DNA of 64,000 bases. It comes from an uncultured bacterium. GTDB lineage: Bacteria; Myxococcota_A; Polyangia; Polyangiales; Houyiibacteriaceae. Location of the stretch: positions 105,184-169,183 of the forward strand of contig CALJDU010000044.1 of the NCBI GenBank assembly GCA_938024995.1. Direction: 5' to 3'. The first letter of the stretch is position 1. Each line of letters starts with the position of its first letter. This document shows positions 43,198-52,455 of this stretch, in pieces. The notes under the pieces were generated by a model. The model was not told the DNA's origin and searched no databases. It saw only the letters and a list, made by a program, of their open reading frames with translations. Made by a program: the position numbers and the translations under genes.

Positions 43198-44268
43198 CTA
43201 GTTGTCGGAGTTCGCCTTCAGCAGCTCAGCCTGATGATGGCTCCGCAGCGCGGTGATGATCTCGTCCAGTTCGCCGGTGATCACCTTTGGCAAGGAGTGC
43301 AGCGTGAGCTGGATCCGGTGGTCGGTGACGCGGCTCTGGGGGTAGTTGTAGGTCCGGATCTTCTCGGACCGGTCACCTGAGCCGACCATCCCGCGACGCT
43401 CGGCCGTGATCGCGTCGGCTTGTTCTTTTTGCGCGCGCTCGAGCAACTTGGCGCGCAGGATCTGCATCGCGCGCGCGAGGTTCTGATGTTGGCTGCGCTG
43501 CTCTTCAGAGCGCACCATGATGCCCGTCGGGACGTGCTTCAGGTTGATGGCGCTCATGGTTGTGTTGACGCCCTGCCCGCCTGGCCCACCTGCCGCGGTC
43601 TTGCTGATCTCGAGATCCTTCTCGTCGATCTTGACGTCGACCTCGTCGGCCTCGGGGAGAACCGCGACGGTCGCGGCGCTCGTGTGGATGCGCCCTTGGG
43701 ACTCCGTCGCGGGGACGCGCTGCACGCGGTGGACGCCGCCCTCGAAGCGCAACCGGGAGTAGACGCTGGCGCCTGAGATGAGCACCACGACCTCTTTGAT
43801 GCCGCCGGCAGAGGCGTCGCTCTTGGAGAGGACCTCCGTCTTCCACTTCTGCTTCTCGGCGTAGCGCATGTACATCTTGAAGAGGTCGTTCGCGAAGAGC
43901 GCGGCTTCCTCGCCGCCGGTGCCCGAGCGGATCTCCAGCATCGTGTTTCGCTCGTCGTTCGGATCCTTCGGCAGGAGCGCGACGTTGATCTCGGCTTCGA
44001 GCGCCACGAGCTTCGCTTCCAGCTCGGGGATCTCTTCCTGAACGAGCTCGCGAAGGTCGGGATCCGACAGCGCCTCGCGATCCTCTTCGAGGTTCTTCTC
44101 GACCGCCTGGTAATCGGCGAAGAGCGTGACGACGGACGCGAGATCCGCACGTTCACGAGTCAGCTTGGTGAGGCGCTTCCCGTCGCTCACGATCTCCGGA
44201 CGGCAGAGCATGTCCTCGATCTCACGGTAGCGCGCCGAGAGACGCTGGAGCTTTTTGACTGGAAGCAT
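43198..44268 (-). CDS. prfA: Peptide chain release factor 1
   Basis: 356 residues, standard length. RF1 reads UAA and UAG stop codons and releases the finished peptide. The GGQ tripeptide is at 230-232 (GGPGGQGVNTT) and the PAT decoding motif typical of RF1 at 186-188 (RVPATES); RF2 would have SPF. The C-terminal 'RTYNYPQSRVTDHRI' is also RF1-type. It is three bases downstream of the DUF1385 gene, the usual neighbour, and should be co-transcribed with it. Confidence 0.96.
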   Translation of the reverse strand: MLPVKKLQRLSARYREIEDMLCRPEIVSDGKRLTKLTRERADLASVVTLFADYQAVEKNLEEDREALSDPDLRELVQEEIPELEAKLVALEAEINVALLPKDPNDERNTMLEIRSGTGGEEAALFANDLFKMYMRYAEKQKWKTEVLSKSDASAGGIKEVVVLISGASVYSRLRFEGGVHRVQRVPATESQGRIHTSAATVAVLPEADEVDVKIDEKDLEISKTAAGGPGGQGVNTTMSAINLKHVPTGIMVRSEEQRSQHQNLARAMQILRAKLLERAQKEQADAITAERRGMVGSGDRSEKIRTYNYPQSRVTDHRIQLTLHSLPKVITGELDEIITALRSHHQAELLKANSDN

Positions 44269-44271
44269 CGT

Positions 44272-45300
44272 TTACTCCGCGGCGGCGAGCGGGAAGTCGG
44301 CGGCCGGGGACGCGAAGCGCTCCATCAACGTCTCAAACGACGGGAAGACGTGTGGCTCTTCTTCGGCGGCGGGCACCGAGTCGCCAACCTCTTCGCGCCA
44401 CTGCGCTGCGCGAAAGGCCGCGATCGCGATCTCGATCTGATCGTCGTCGGGCTCGCGGGTGCTGATCTTCTGAAAGAGGAAGCCGGGGAGCAGGACAACG
44501 CGGAGCGGACCGGTCGTGCAGTAGCGCGCGCTGAAGCGCTGGAACTCGTAGCTCACCGCCGCGATGAAGGGGAGCAAGCCGATGCGGAGCGCGAGGAGCT
44601 GCGCTTGCCCGAGGACGCCTTCTGCGTTCGGCAACAGGAGCGGCGCGAAGAGCGCCCCCGCGAGGATCGAGATCGCGATGACGACAACCAAGAACGTCGT
44701 CCCGCAGCGCGGGTGCATGGTCGTCTGCGCGCGAACGTTCTCGACCGTGAGCGGCACCATCGCTTCGTGGGCGTTGATCGTTTTGTGTTCAGCACCGTGA
44801 TACTGAAACGTCCGCCGGACGTCGTTGAGCTGGCTGATCGCGAGCAGGTACGTCAAGAAGATGAGCATCTTGAAGCCGCCGATCGCGATGTGGAAGTTCG
44901 CTTCGCTGAGACCAAAGTCGAAGCCGAAGAGCTTGCCGCTCCCCATCGCGAGCGCTTGAGGCAACGCGACGAAGAGGCCGAGCGCGAACACCATCGAGAA
45001 CGCGATCATGAGCTTGCCGTCGCCTACGCTCTCGCGCTCTTCCTCGGTCATCTGTTGCTCAGCGCTGAAGTTGAGCGCGGAGAAACCGATCTTGAGCGAC
45101 TCGACGAGCATCGCGACGCCGCGGAAGCCGGGGAGCTTCCAGAGCTTGCTGTTCGCGATCTTGCTGGTCACCAAGCCTTCTCGGACCACGATGGACTTGT
45201 CGGGACGCCGGACCGCGACCGAGATACAGGTCGGGGCGCGCATCATCACGCCTTCGATCACGGCTTGTCCGCCGATGTAGGGTTTCTTTTCGTCGGCCAT
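44272..45300 (-). CDS. DUF1385 (YqhQ-like) membrane protein
   Basis: 342 residues from ATG 45300 (MADEKKPYIGGQAVIEG). A longer frame reaching 45576 would overlap the divergent ABC gene and is not used. Conserved family features: 'GGQAVIEGVMMR' at the start, 'YHGAEHKTINAHE' in the middle and 'HPRCGTTFL'. Four or five transmembrane helices are visible (about 110-130, 150-175, 215-240, 245-265). The family is usually found next to prfA, and its function is not established. Confidence 0.9.
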   Translation of the reverse strand: MADEKKPYIGGQAVIEGVMMRAPTCISVAVRRPDKSIVVREGLVTSKIANSKLWKLPGFRGVAMLVESLKIGFSALNFSAEQQMTEEERESVGDGKLMIAFSMVFALGLFVALPQALAMGSGKLFGFDFGLSEANFHIAIGGFKMLIFLTYLLAISQLNDVRRTFQYHGAEHKTINAHEAMVPLTVENVRAQTTMHPRCGTTFLVVVIAISILAGALFAPLLLPNAEGVLGQAQLLALRIGLLPFIAAVSYEFQRFSARYCTTGPLRVVLLPGFLFQKISTREPDDDQIEIAIAAFRAAQWREEVGDSVPAAEEEPHVFPSFETLMERFASPAADFPLAAAE

Positions 45301-45409
45301 CTGGCGGGAGCATATGCGCAGAGGCTCGATGCGGCCAGCCGACGCGGCGAGGCTCTGCGCCAGCGCGATCGTTGGCAATCGCCGCGCTTCAGCCCTACAA
45401 AGGCAGCTC

Positions 45410-47185
45410 ATGCGCGGGCACGGAAGTAGAAGGAACACCCGAGACGACGGGAAAGCGCCGATCGGGCGGATCCGCCGGCTCCTCACGCTGGTCGCCGAGT
45501 ACAAGGGGCGCTTCGCGCTCGCGACCTTCTTCCTGATCTTCGGGTCCGCGGCCGGCCTCGTGTATCCGCAGGCCATTCGCTACGCCATCGACGAGGGCAT
45601 CGAAGGCGGCTCGCTCGAGACGCTCAACTACATCGCCCTCGGGCTCCTCGTGCTCTTCGTCTTCCAAGCCTTCGCGACCTGGATCCGGCACTACCTGATG
45701 AGCTGGCTGGGCGAGCGGGTGGTCGCGGACCTTCGGCAGCGCGTCTTCGATCGGCTGCTGCACCTCGACCTCGACTGGTTTCATCGGCAGCGCACCGGCG
45801 AGCTCGTCAGCCGGCTCGCGAGCGACGTCTCGATCGTCGAGGGGGTGGTCGGGTCGGAGCTGAGCATCTCGCTTCGGAACATGATGCAGCTCATCGGCGG
45901 CCTGACGCTGCTCTTCTACGAAGACTGGCGCCTCACCCTCTTCATGCTCACGGTCATCCCGCCGCTCTCCATCGCGGTCGTGCTCTTCGGTCGCAAGATC
46001 CGGAAGATGAGCCGCGCGATGCAAGACCGCGTCGCGGAGACCGGTGGCCGCGTCCAAGAAGCGCTCGGTGCGATCGACACCGTCCAAGCGTTCAACCGGC
46101 AACGAAGCGAATCGGAGCGCTACGGCGAAGGCGTGGAAGAAGTGTTCGCGCAAGCGCTGCAGCTCGCGCGTTGGCGCGCGTCGTTTATGTCGGCCTCGAG
46201 CTTCGCGGGCTTCCTCGCGATCGGCCTGGTCGTTTGGGCGGGAGGTCGCGCGGTCGCGCAAGGCGAGCTCTCGTCGGGCAGCCTCACCGCGTTCATGCTC
46301 TACACGATCACCGTGGCGGTCGCGCTCGGATCGCTGACGGGGATCTGGAGCTCGCTGCAGCGCGCGGCCGGAGCCACCGACCGCATCTTCGACGTCATCG
46401 ACGCGGTCCCGGCGATCAAGAGCGCGGACCAGACGACCGCGCTCCCGAGCGAAGGCACCGTTGAGTTTGATGATGTCGCCTTCACCTACGCGACCCGTAG
46501 CGACCACCCGGTGCTCGAAGGGATTGACCTCAAGGTCGCCGAAGGCGAGACGGTCGCGCTGGTGGGGCCCTCGGGCGCAGGTAAGACCACGATCACCTCG
46601 CTCATCGCGCGCTTCTACGACGTCACCTCAGGCACGCTCAAGGTCGCGGGCGTCGACGTGCGCGAGCTCGACTTGATGGAGCTCCGCGGGGTCATCGCGA
46701 CGGTCCCGCAGGAGCCCATCCTCTTCTCGGGCACCATCGAGGAGAACATCGGCTACGGCAACGCGAACGCAAACAGAGCGGACATCGAGCGCGCCGCCAA
46801 GGACGCCAACGCGCTCCAGTTCATCGAAGAGTTCCCCGATGGCTTCGCGACCGAGGTCGGCGAGCGCGGGGTGCAGCTGAGCGGCGGACAGAAGCAACGG
46901 GTCGCGATCGCGCGCGCGATCTTGGCCGAACCGCGGATCCTCATCCTCGACGAAGCGACCAGCAACCTCGACAGCGAGAGCGAAGCGCTCGTGCAGTCTG
47001 CGCTTCAGCGACTGATGCGCGGGCGCACGACCTTTGTGATCGCGCATCGCTTGAGCACGGTGAAAGACGCGGACCGGATCTTGGTCATCGAGCGAGGGCG
47101 GATCGCCGAAGAGGGAACGCACGAGTCGCTGATGCAGCAGGCCGGCGTCTACAAGCGCTTGGTCGAGCACCAGCTCGCGGCGTAA
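45410..47185 (+). CDS. ABC exporter, fused membrane and ATPase domains (MsbA/BmrA type)
   Basis: 591 residues from ATG 45410 (AAAGGCAGCTC before it); an upstream in-frame ATG at 45314 would nearly abut the divergent gene. The first 320 residues form the six-helix exporter domain with 'HLDLDWFHRQRTGELVSRL' coupling. The ATPase has Walker A GPSGAGKTT, Q-loop 'TVPQEPILF', signature LSGGQKQR, Walker B ILILDEAT and H-loop 'IAHRLSTV'. It would work as a homodimer exporting lipid, drug or another substrate; the cargo is unknown. Confidence 0.93.
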   Translation: MRGHGSRRNTRDDGKAPIGRIRRLLTLVAEYKGRFALATFFLIFGSAAGLVYPQAIRYAIDEGIEGGSLETLNYIALGLLVLFVFQAFATWIRHYLMSWLGERVVADLRQRVFDRLLHLDLDWFHRQRTGELVSRLASDVSIVEGVVGSELSISLRNMMQLIGGLTLLFYEDWRLTLFMLTVIPPLSIAVVLFGRKIRKMSRAMQDRVAETGGRVQEALGAIDTVQAFNRQRSESERYGEGVEEVFAQALQLARWRASFMSASSFAGFLAIGLVVWAGGRAVAQGELSSGSLTAFMLYTITVAVALGSLTGIWSSLQRAAGATDRIFDVIDAVPAIKSADQTTALPSEGTVEFDDVAFTYATRSDHPVLEGIDLKVAEGETVALVGPSGAGKTTITSLIARFYDVTSGTLKVAGVDVRELDLMELRGVIATVPQEPILFSGTIEENIGYGNANANRADIERAAKDANALQFIEEFPDGFATEVGERGVQLSGGQKQRVAIARAILAEPRILILDEATSNLDSESEALVQSALQRLMRGRTTFVIAHRLSTVKDADRILVIERGRIAEEGTHESLMQQAGVYKRLVEHQLAA

Positions 47186-47211
47186 CGAACGAAGCCCCAC
47201 GGAGCGAAGCC

Positions 47212-47231
47212 CCGCTCGCCGGAACGAGCGG
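47212..47231 (+). terminator. Hairpin after the ABC exporter gene
   Basis: CCGCTCG-CCGGAA-CGAGCGG, a 7-bp stem with six-base loop, 27 bases after the stop, then AGCTCTTGG. Without a T-run it may act with a partner factor, and it faces the convergent protease gene. Confidence 0.45.
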
Positions 47232-47251
47232 AGCTCTTGGACACTACGCGT

Positions 47252-48517
47252 TTAGTTGCAGCTCAGACCGGTGCACGGCGGCAGCGGCATGCAGAGCGTC
47301 TCGTTTGCTCCCGGTACGTTTTGGGCCCAGCGGAAGTCCGTGTAGTCGCGGTTGCCGAACATGATGTCTCCGACGCGATCGTAGAAGCGCTCGACACCGA
47401 ATGTGTTGTCGCCCACCTGCCATTCGGTCGGCCAACCTGAAGCGGGAGCGGCTTCGAAGACGCTCATCAGATCAAGGACGTCGAGCGCGCGCGGAAGACA
47501 GGTCTCGTTGGGATCCCGGGTGAGCAGCGTCAGCGCGTGCTCCGTGTATCTGTCGCTCCCTTGAACCTCATTCGGCGTCGCAGGCGTCCAGACGATCTCC
47601 GGTCCCGGCAGACCGTCATCACACTGGATGTCGGCGGGTCGCCCCATCCGTGACGGATCGAACTGTGTCCAGAGGTCCCACTCGTCGTAGCGGAAGCCCC
47701 ACATCATGAACTGAAGGTGCTGCCCCGCGAACTCCGCGAACCCTTCGTGGAACGCGATGTTACGTGGCTCCTGGCAGTTGTGCGTTCCGTTGATCGCGGG
47801 CGCCCAGTTGGTCGTCCCGAAGTTGTGCTGGTAGTTCCACAGATGCATCAACTCGTGAACGATCGTGGACGGCTCCCATTGGTTCTCGGCGACGTAGGTC
47901 GTGTGTTGGATTCCGGCGGCTGCGAACGAGCCCCCCGCGTGCGGATAGCTGACGTGGACCTTCTGCTCAAACGCGAGGTACGGGTTCGGTTGCGCTGCGA
48001 GAAAGTCGACCAGCTGACGACCCACCCAGTAGATCAACGCTCGGCGGTACACGATCACATTTTGGAGTGCACCAGCGCCGTTGAACTCCTCGAAGAGACT
48101 CGTACCGAGATTGAAGACGCGATCGTTCGTCCTCCCAGGGGTCTCGAACAACGTGTACCACTTTGACGAGAGGGTCGTGCCCGGGCGGGACTCGATCTCC
48201 GGGCTGTCTAGCTTCACACGAACACGGACGCGTCGGTTCCGACACGACTTGTCATCCGTAATGGAGAACTGTCCGTTTGCGTCCGTCCGGACCTCTACCG
48301 CGTTCCCCCACCAAAGACCTCGGCGGTACTGGACCTGAACGACGATTCGTTCAAGAGGGAGGTCCTCAGTGACGTTCGTCAAGTTCCCAGTGAACAGATC
48401 ATTCGTCCGAATGCCGACCTGACCATCGATCTGATAGACGCACTGCGCCTCCGTGGTGGATGCGCTCCACACGCCGAACATCGCGGCGAGGTACAACGGG
48501 ATTCTAAATAGCTTCAT
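47252..48517 (-). CDS. Secreted zinc metalloprotease-like protein
   Basis: 421 residues from ATG 48517, with AAAAGGAG six bases before it; a longer frame is not used. Signal peptide ends near 'STTEA|QC'. Residues about 27-105 resemble a small beta-sandwich. The zinc motif HELMH is at 221-225 (STIVHELMHLWNYQHN), with 'FHEGFAEF' at 256-263 offering a glutamate ligand, the pattern of gluzincin-type peptidases. Several cysteines (C26, C92, C249 and C-terminal C-x-C-like residues) may form disulfides. Exact family unknown; likely an extracellular peptidase. Confidence 0.82.
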   Translation of the reverse strand: MKLFRIPLYLAAMFGVWSASTTEAQCVYQIDGQVGIRTNDLFTGNLTNVTEDLPLERIVVQVQYRRGLWWGNAVEVRTDANGQFSITDDKSCRNRRVRVRVKLDSPEIESRPGTTLSSKWYTLFETPGRTNDRVFNLGTSLFEEFNGAGALQNVIVYRRALIYWVGRQLVDFLAAQPNPYLAFEQKVHVSYPHAGGSFAAAGIQHTTYVAENQWEPSTIVHELMHLWNYQHNFGTTNWAPAINGTHNCQEPRNIAFHEGFAEFAGQHLQFMMWGFRYDEWDLWTQFDPSRMGRPADIQCDDGLPGPEIVWTPATPNEVQGSDRYTEHALTLLTRDPNETCLPRALDVLDLMSVFEAAPASGWPTEWQVGDNTFGVERFYDRVGDIMFGNRDYTDFRWAQNVPGANETLCMPLPPCTGLSCN

Positions 48518-48634
48518 GATTTCTCCTTTTGCGACCCACACCTCGAAGAGAGTCATCGCGCCGGGTGCTCGCTACTCGCGCGTCTGTGCAGCGACTTCGC
48601 TTGGTGTTTCGATACGTTGCGTCCGGAAGGGTTC

Positions 48635-48868
48635 ATGACGGGCGCGATTTGCTCAGTGGGGTTTCGACCAGCACCCGCGACATTGTTGAGGTGTCTCGCG
48701 GGCATGGCCTTGCTCACGATGGGATGCGGCGCTCAGGTCGCGCGGTCGGAGATGTCGATACCGCCGAAGGACCCGCTGAGACGGAGCGACCGGATGGACT
48801 GCGCTTCGACATCCGCAGTGATGGCCGCCCGGCCGCCCGATGACCCGGTACGGGTCTCCGCGTTGTGA
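48635..48868 (+). CDS. Possible small lipoprotein
   Basis: 77 residues from ATG 48635, preceded by GGAAGGG five bases before. Residues about 20-36 form a hydrophobic signal ending in lipobox LLTMGC-GAQ. The mature part is short, polar and without a recognised fold. It could be a lipoprotein or a spurious frame, and it is convergent with the MAPEG gene, seven bases away. Confidence 0.4.
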   Translation: MTGAICSVGFRPAPATLLRCLAGMALLTMGCGAQVARSEMSIPPKDPLRRSDRMDCASTSAVMAARPPDDPVRVSAL

Positions 48869-48874
48869 GGCGGA

Positions 48875-49285
48875 CTAGAGCGCGCGCGACAAGAGGAACA
48901 CGGCCGGGCCACCGATCGCCACGTACGTGAACATCATGCCGACCGCGCGGCCTTCGGGCCGGTCCGAGTAGAGCATCGCGAGCGCGTGGATGACGCGACC
49001 AGTGATGAGGCACCCGCCGAAGGTCCACATCAGCGTCGCGTTCGCTCCGGCGTGCTCCGCGAGGGCGAGCAGCACCAAGCCCATCGGCGCGTACTCGATG
49101 AAGTTCCCGAACGCGCGGATGCGCTTGCGCAAGGTGAGGTCGTCACCATCACCGAACGCGACCCCGGCGATATCCCGCATCGCTCTCCCGAGCATCACGC
49201 GCTTCATCGAGACCTGCATGGTGAGAGGGAGCATGAGCAGCGCGAGCACCGCAGCGACAAAGGAAGTAATGGGGAGCGGGTTCAT
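48875..49285 (-). CDS. MAPEG-family membrane protein
   Basis: 136 residues, four transmembrane helices. The MAPEG signature is clear: 'RAFGNFIEYAPMGLVLLAL' (about 58-76) and 'GGCLITGRVIHALAMLYSD'. Eukaryotic relatives are microsomal glutathione S-transferases and leukotriene synthases; bacterial ones may have glutathione transferase activity. It acts in the membrane, probably as a trimer. Confidence 0.88.
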   Translation of the reverse strand: MNPLPITSFVAAVLALLMLPLTMQVSMKRVMLGRAMRDIAGVAFGDGDDLTLRKRIRAFGNFIEYAPMGLVLLALAEHAGANATLMWTFGGCLITGRVIHALAMLYSDRPEGRAVGMMFTYVAIGGPAVFLLSRAL

Positions 49286-49391
49286 GGTCGGTTCTCTTCG
49301 TATCTGTGCTCGTCGGGTTCTCTACATCAAGACTACACCCACGCATGAGCCGCTCGAGCATCCTGTCCCAGCCGCACGTGACGCAGGGGAG

Positions 49392-49691
49392 CTAGGCGAG
49401 CGCGGAGACGACGTGCACGAGCGCGGGCATCTCGACGCGGCCGTCGATCTCATGGTCGGCGAAAACCCGGGTGATCTCGGCCTTTGCTTCTGCGATCGCT
49501 GCGTCTCCTGCGTCCGCGAGGCGCTGCCCGATTCGTAGCGCGCGCAGCGCGAACTCGGTGGCACCCTCCGCGTTGCGTCCGCCCGCGATGTCCCTCGCCA
49601 CGCACGCGTCTCGACGTCGCGGAAGCCCACTTCCGTGCATGAAGCGGACGTGCTCATGAAGCAAGAGTACGACGGAACGAAAACGCGCCAC
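49392..49691 (-). CDS. Small hypothetical protein
   Basis: 99 residues, no signal or membrane segment. The second half, 'GATEFALRALRIGQRLADAG' then 'DGRVEMPALVHVVSALA', resembles the C-terminal strand of class I methyltransferases, in which a 'DG.V..PA....SA' end is common. It may be a gene remnant or a small orphan protein. A gap of 50 bases separates it from rplQ, and a hairpin lies between. Confidence 0.45.
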   Translation of the reverse strand: MARFRSVVLLLHEHVRFMHGSGLPRRRDACVARDIAGGRNAEGATEFALRALRIGQRLADAGDAAIAEAKAEITRVFADHEIDGRVEMPALVHVVSALA

Positions 49692-49714
49692 CCGAGGGCA
49701 GCGCGTTTACGTTC

Positions 49715-49729
49715 ATGCCGGAACGGCAT
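49715..49729 (-). terminator. Small hairpin after the ribosomal operon
   Basis: ATGCCG-GAA-CGGCAT, a six-pair stem with three-base loop, 13 bases after the rplQ stop in the direction of transcription. No T-tract follows on the - strand, so termination here is only possible. Confidence 0.3.
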
Positions 49730-49741
49730 TGTGAGCGGCTT

Positions 49742-50314
49742 TTACTCTTCTTCGCCGCTCGCGGCCTGAGCCGCCTGCGCGAAGGAGCGCTTGGTCTTGA
49801 CCTTGTTGACCTTGGCCTTGGTGACCTCTTCGCTGCCGATGAACTCGATCATCGAGATGCTCGCGTTGTCTCCACGGCGCTTGCCGAGCTTCACGATGCG
49901 GGTGTAACCGCCACCGCTCTGCTCCGGGTCGAGGGCACGCGCGAGGTAACGCGGCGCGATCTCGTGGAAGAGCTTGTGGACGAGGTCGACCTGCTCGAAG
50001 TCGTCGGGCGAGTTGGTCTTGACCATCTTCTTGGGCAAGAACTTCGCGACCTCGCGCTGCGCGTGGATGCGCTTGCTGACGACGCGGGCTCGCTCTTCAT
50101 CCGAAGAGATCTTGCCGATGTCCGCCTGGAGATCCTCGCCGAGACGAAGCGCGCGGGTGACCATGCGCTCCATGATGCGGCGAAGCTCTTTCGCCTTCTC
50201 GTCGGTGGTCTCGACGCGCTCGTGAAGAACGAGGTTGCCCGCGAGGTTGCGGAACATGGCGCGGCGGTGGCTGGTGTTACGGCCGAACTTTCGACCTGCT
50301 TTTTGGTGTCGCAT
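49742..50314 (-). CDS. rplQ: Ribosomal protein bL17
   Basis: 190 residues, longer than the 127 of E. coli because of an extended middle and acidic tail. The conserved start 'MRHQKAGRKFGRNTSHRRAM' and 'LHERVETTDEKAKELR' are plain. It binds 23S rRNA of the large subunit. It is the last gene of the alpha segment, 33 bases after rpoA. Confidence 0.97.
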   Translation of the reverse strand: MRHQKAGRKFGRNTSHRRAMFRNLAGNLVLHERVETTDEKAKELRRIMERMVTRALRLGEDLQADIGKISSDEERARVVSKRIHAQREVAKFLPKKMVKTNSPDDFEQVDLVHKLFHEIAPRYLARALDPEQSGGGYTRIVKLGKRRGDNASISMIEFIGSEEVTKAKVNKVKTKRSFAQAAQAASGEEE

Positions 50315-50347
50315 CTGCTTTGTCTCTACTGCGGTAAGCGCGAAGGC

Positions 50348-51385
50348 CTACTGGTTGGCCTGCATGGTCTTCCAGCGCTCGAGCATGCCGGACCAGTTGT
50401 CCACCTTCATGCCGAGGCTGAGGCCCATGTCCGCGAGGATCTCTTTGATCTCCTTGAGCGACTTACGGCCGAAGTTCTTCGTCTTGAGCATCTCGGCTTC
50501 GGTCTTTTGGACCAGCTCGCCGATGATGTGGATGTTCGCGTTCTGCAAGCAGTTCGCGGAGCGCACCGAGAGCTCGAGCTCTTCCACGGAACGGAAGAGG
50601 TTCTCGTTGAGCGGCTCGTCTTCTTCGTCAACCTCGAAGGGCTCGTCGTCCTCGGTGAAGTTGATGAAGATGGTGAGCTGATCCTTGAGGATCTTCGCGG
50701 CGAACGCGACCGCGTCCTGCGGGATGACCGCGCCGTTCGTGAAGACCTCGAGGGCGAGCTTGTCGTAGTCGGTGATCTGACCGACACGCGCGTTGGTCAC
50801 CGTGTAGTTGACCTTGCGGATCGGAGAGAAGAGCGCGTCGATCGGGATGGTGCCGATAGACATGCCGGGGACCTTGTTGCGGTCCGCCTTCACGTAGCCG
50901 CGGCCAACGTTGATGGTGAGCTCCGCGGAGAAGCGTCCACCCTTGGCGACGGTGCAGATGACGTGGTCTGGGTTGAGAATCTCGACCTGGTCGTTGACCT
51001 GAATGTCACCGGCGGTGACGTCGCAGGGACCTTCCTTGTCGATGCGCACCATCTGGGTCTTGGCGGTGTGGGACTTGACCACGACCTCCTTCAGATTGAG
51101 CACGATCTCGGTGACGTCTTCGACGACGTCGGGAACGGCGGTGAACTCGTGAAGCGCGCCGTCGATCTTGACGGCGGTCACGGCGGCGCCCTGAAGCGAC
51201 GACAAGAGAACACGACGAAGCGCGTTGCCGAGCGTGATGCCGAAGCCACGCTCAAGCGGCTCGCACACGAACTTGCCGTAGTAGCCAGTGATGCTGTCCT
51301 GGTCGACCGGCACCGACTTCGGTCGGATGAGGTCGCGCCAGTTACGGGCAACAAGAGTCTGCTGGGTGATGTTGTCTAGTTCCAT
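50348..51385 (-). CDS. rpoA: RNA polymerase alpha subunit
   Basis: 345 residues. The N-terminal domain that assembles polymerase is shown by 'FVCEPLERGFGITLGNALRR' and 'HEFTAVPDVVEDVTEI'. The C-terminal domain that contacts promoters and activators has 'ELELSVRSANCLQNANI' and 'KTKNFGRKSLKEIKEIL'. It is three bases after rpsD and co-transcribed with it. Confidence 0.97.
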   Translation of the reverse strand: MELDNITQQTLVARNWRDLIRPKSVPVDQDSITGYYGKFVCEPLERGFGITLGNALRRVLLSSLQGAAVTAVKIDGALHEFTAVPDVVEDVTEIVLNLKEVVVKSHTAKTQMVRIDKEGPCDVTAGDIQVNDQVEILNPDHVICTVAKGGRFSAELTINVGRGYVKADRNKVPGMSIGTIPIDALFSPIRKVNYTVTNARVGQITDYDKLALEVFTNGAVIPQDAVAFAAKILKDQLTIFINFTEDDEPFEVDEEDEPLNENLFRSVEELELSVRSANCLQNANIHIIGELVQKTEAEMLKTKNFGRKSLKEIKEILADMGLSLGMKVDNWSGMLERWKTMQANQ

Positions 51386-51388
51386 GAT

Positions 51389-52015
51389 TTACCGCGAGTA
51401 GAATTCGACGATGAGCTGCTCCTGAATCGGGAGCGTGATTTCTTCTCGGTTCGGCATCGCGCGAACGGTGCCGGACAGGTTGGCCGAGTCGAGCTCGAGC
51501 CACTCCGGGGTGCCGCGCCGCTCAACCTGAGCCTGCGCTTCTTGGAACACGGCCTTCGCCTTGCTCTTCTCGCGAACCGCAACGACGTCACCCTCGTTCA
51601 CAAGGAACGACGGGATGTTGACGATCTTGCCGTTCACGGTGACGTGCTTGTGGCGCACGAGCTGACGTGCTTCCGCGCGGGTCCGGCCGAAACCGAGACG
51701 GTGCGCGGTGTTGTCGAGGCGACGCTCAAGGAGCGACAGAAGGTTTTCACCCGTGACGCCCTTCACGCGGTCGGCTTCCTTGAAGTAGCCGCGGAACTGC
51801 TTCTCGAGGACGCCGTAGACGCGGCGCACCTTCTGCTTCTCGCGGAGACGAATGCCGTACTCCGTGAACTTGATGCGGCGCTGGCCATGCTGGCCGGGCG
51901 GGTAGGGGCGACGATCGTAGCTGCACTTGTCGGTGAAGCAGCGGTCTCCCTTAAGGAACAACTTCATGCCTTCACGACGGCAGAGCTTGCAGCTGGGTCC
52001 AGTGTAACGAGCCAT
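51389..52015 (-). CDS. rpsD: Ribosomal protein uS4
   Basis: 208 residues. The N-terminal cysteines C9, C12, C26 and C31 (SCKLC, DRCFTDKC) make this the zinc-binding type of S4. The S4 RNA-binding domain follows ('LLSLLERRLDNTAHRLGFG', 'ARQLVRHKHVTVNG'). A 16S rRNA-binding assembly protein; in many bacteria it also represses the alpha operon, though I saw no pseudoknot I could defend here. Confidence 0.97.
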   Translation of the reverse strand: MARYTGPSCKLCRREGMKLFLKGDRCFTDKCSYDRRPYPPGQHGQRRIKFTEYGIRLREKQKVRRVYGVLEKQFRGYFKEADRVKGVTGENLLSLLERRLDNTAHRLGFGRTRAEARQLVRHKHVTVNGKIVNIPSFLVNEGDVVAVREKSKAKAVFQEAQAQVERRGTPEWLELDSANLSGTVRAMPNREEITLPIQEQLIVEFYSR

Positions 52016-52044
52016 GGTTCTCTCTCTTCTCTCTCGTTATCCGG

Positions 52045-52440
52045 TCAGACGCGACGGCGCTTGGGGGGACGGCAACCGTTGTGCGGGATGGGCGTGACGT
52101 CACGGATGAGCGTGACGCGCATGCCGACGTTCTGGAACGCGCGGAGCGCGGACTCGCGGCCGGCGCCAGGACCCTTCACGAAGATCGCGACGGTGTTCAT
52201 GCTGACTTCTTGCTGCGCCTGACGCGCGGCCTGCTCTGCGGCGAGCTGCGCCGCGAACGGCGTGCTCTTTCGGGAGCCCTTGAAGCCCTTCGCACCGGCC
52301 GAGCACCAGGACACAACGTTTCCGTTGAGGTCGGTGATCGTGACGATCGTGTTGTTGAAGGTGCTCTGGATGTGGGCGATGCCCTGTCCAATGACCTTCT
52401 TGACCTTCTTCTTGGTCTTCTTTGCTTTCGCTTTCGCCAT
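52045..52440 (-). CDS. rpsK: Ribosomal protein uS11
   Basis: 131 residues. A basic KKTKKKVKK start is followed by the core 'AHIQSTFNNTIVTITDLNGN' and 'KGSRKSTPFAAQLAAEQA', ending 'IPHNGCRPPKRRRV', all uS11 hallmarks. It binds the 30S platform near the mRNA exit. Confidence 0.97.
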   Translation of the reverse strand: MAKAKAKKTKKKVKKVIGQGIAHIQSTFNNTIVTITDLNGNVVSWCSAGAKGFKGSRKSTPFAAQLAAEQAARQAQQEVSMNTVAIFVKGPGAGRESALRAFQNVGMRVTLIRDVTPIPHNGCRPPKRRRV

Positions 52441-52455
52441 GGTTCTCTCCGCGCC

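Noticed and set aside
45301..45576. N-terminal extension of the DUF1385 gene
   Set aside because: It would overlap the divergent ABC exporter. The family's conserved start GGQAVIEG follows the ATG at 45300 closely.
49715..51379. Long + strand frame across rplQ and rpoA
   Set aside because: Antisense to two universally conserved genes, with low-complexity composition.
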